From SAR116 cluster bacterium (GTDB taxonomy: Bacteria; Pseudomonadota; Alphaproteobacteria; Puniceispirillales; UBA1172), in contig NZIT01000084.1 of NCBI GenBank assembly GCA_002691725.1, positions 13,463 to 21,911 on the forward strand: DNA of 8,449 nt, in the 5' to 3' direction. Below are positions 8,109 through 8,449 of this stretch, piece by piece. Each line of letters begins with the position of its first letter. Positions within the stretch are counted from its first letter, which is position 1. A model generated the notes under the pieces. The model was given only the letters and a program-made list of their open reading frames with translations, did no database searches and was not told where the DNA came from. Both the position numbers and the translations under genes were made by a program.

Positions 8109-8449
8109 GTCGCTAAACACACCCCAGAGATAGCGTTTTTGTATCCAGCCTCGGATACGGCCAGACTCGACCCGGCACCAATCTGTCCCGCAGACCATTA
8201 ATTCAACAACAGCGCCTTTTTCAGCTAGCGCAATAACCGGCGAAGAGGCCGCATCTGACTGCATCACATTAACCCCATTAGCGGTAATCATAGCCATGCG
8301 CTTTAATGATAAGGTCGATGAATGCATCCAGCCTCTCTCACCATCAAGATCAACCACTTCACGCCAGACATCAAACTCCCGAACAACACGCAACGGCATG
8401 CCGTCTCTCTGATAGACATAAATAATGGGATATTTCATGCCTGGGCCAG
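8097..8449 (-). CDS. SH3-like domain protein, C-terminal part (start outside the window)
   Basis: The reading frame stays open to the window edge: before the Met at 8438 come in-frame codons for Gly-Pro-Gly, which with the following MKYPIIYVYQRDGMPLRVV form the typical RxGPGxxYP-type start of an SH3-like repeat. The true start therefore lies further right. About 117 residues are visible with two bacterial SH3-like repeats: the first up to GWMHSSTLS, the second from ANGVNVMQS to GWIQKRYLWGV. I recall this pattern from alphaproteobacterial exported SH3 proteins (SH3_4 family, COG3807 type), which usually carry an N-terminal signal peptide and act in the envelope; the exact role is not known to me. 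Residues Cys and Trp in CGTDWCRV are typical of the second repeat. It converges with katG, and its stop lies in a 16-base tandem repeat. Confidence 0.82.
   Translation of the reverse strand, partial: GPGMKYPIIYVYQRDGMPLRVVREFDVWREVVDLDGERGWMHSSTLSLKRMAMITANGVNVMQSDAASSPVIALAEKGAVVELMVCGTDWCRVESGRIRGWIQKRYLWGVFSDEVF

Noticed and set aside
8436..8438. ATG as the true start of the SH3-like protein
   Set aside because: In-frame codons upstream encode Gly-Pro-Gly that belongs to the conserved beginning of the SH3-like repeat; the frame is open to the edge, so the gene is cut by the window.

Overview
The window looks like chromosomal housekeeping DNA from an alphaproteobacterium of moderate GC content (mid-40s percent by eye). 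The lineage call rests on an Irr-type Fur-family regulator next to fabA, on a fabA-fabB-fabI cluster whose FabI resembles the alphaproteobacterial type, and on a C-terminal fragment of an SH3-like protein of a kind common in that class. A marine group such as SAR116 would fit the base composition, but this is only a guess. I see no tRNA, rRNA, insertion sequence, phage gene or CRISPR array.

Layout, left to right. Positions 1-12 are the last codons of what is almost certainly rpsO (ribosomal protein S15), followed by a strong hairpin terminator. A leader of about 300 bases with a good promoter, small hairpins and a 12-base direct repeat precedes pnp (polynucleotide phosphorylase, 374-2473, + strand). 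A bidirectional terminator separates pnp from the convergent minus-strand cluster fabA-fabB-fabI (5192 down to 2561). These three genes make, elongate and reduce the intermediates of unsaturated and saturated fatty-acid synthesis. Divergent from fabA, across 126 bases rich in short palindromes, is irr (5319-5723, +). It is followed by katG (5863-7998, +), a catalase-peroxidase with its own terminator. The right edge carries the 3' part of a minus-strand gene for an SH3-like protein whose start lies outside the window.

How the genes work together. Irr is the haem-responsive iron regulator of Alphaproteobacteria. The gap between irr and katG holds a 17-base near-palindrome that closely resembles the iron control element bound by Irr. 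The natural inference is that production of the haem enzyme KatG is tied to iron and haem supply through the gene next door. Whether Irr or another factor acts on the palindromes between irr and fabA is open. No wholly new system is evident. The most interesting material is regulatory: the candidate Irr box at katG, the palindrome cluster at fabA/irr, and the structured pnp leader. FabI also has alanine at two positions that affect triclosan binding in the E. coli enzyme.
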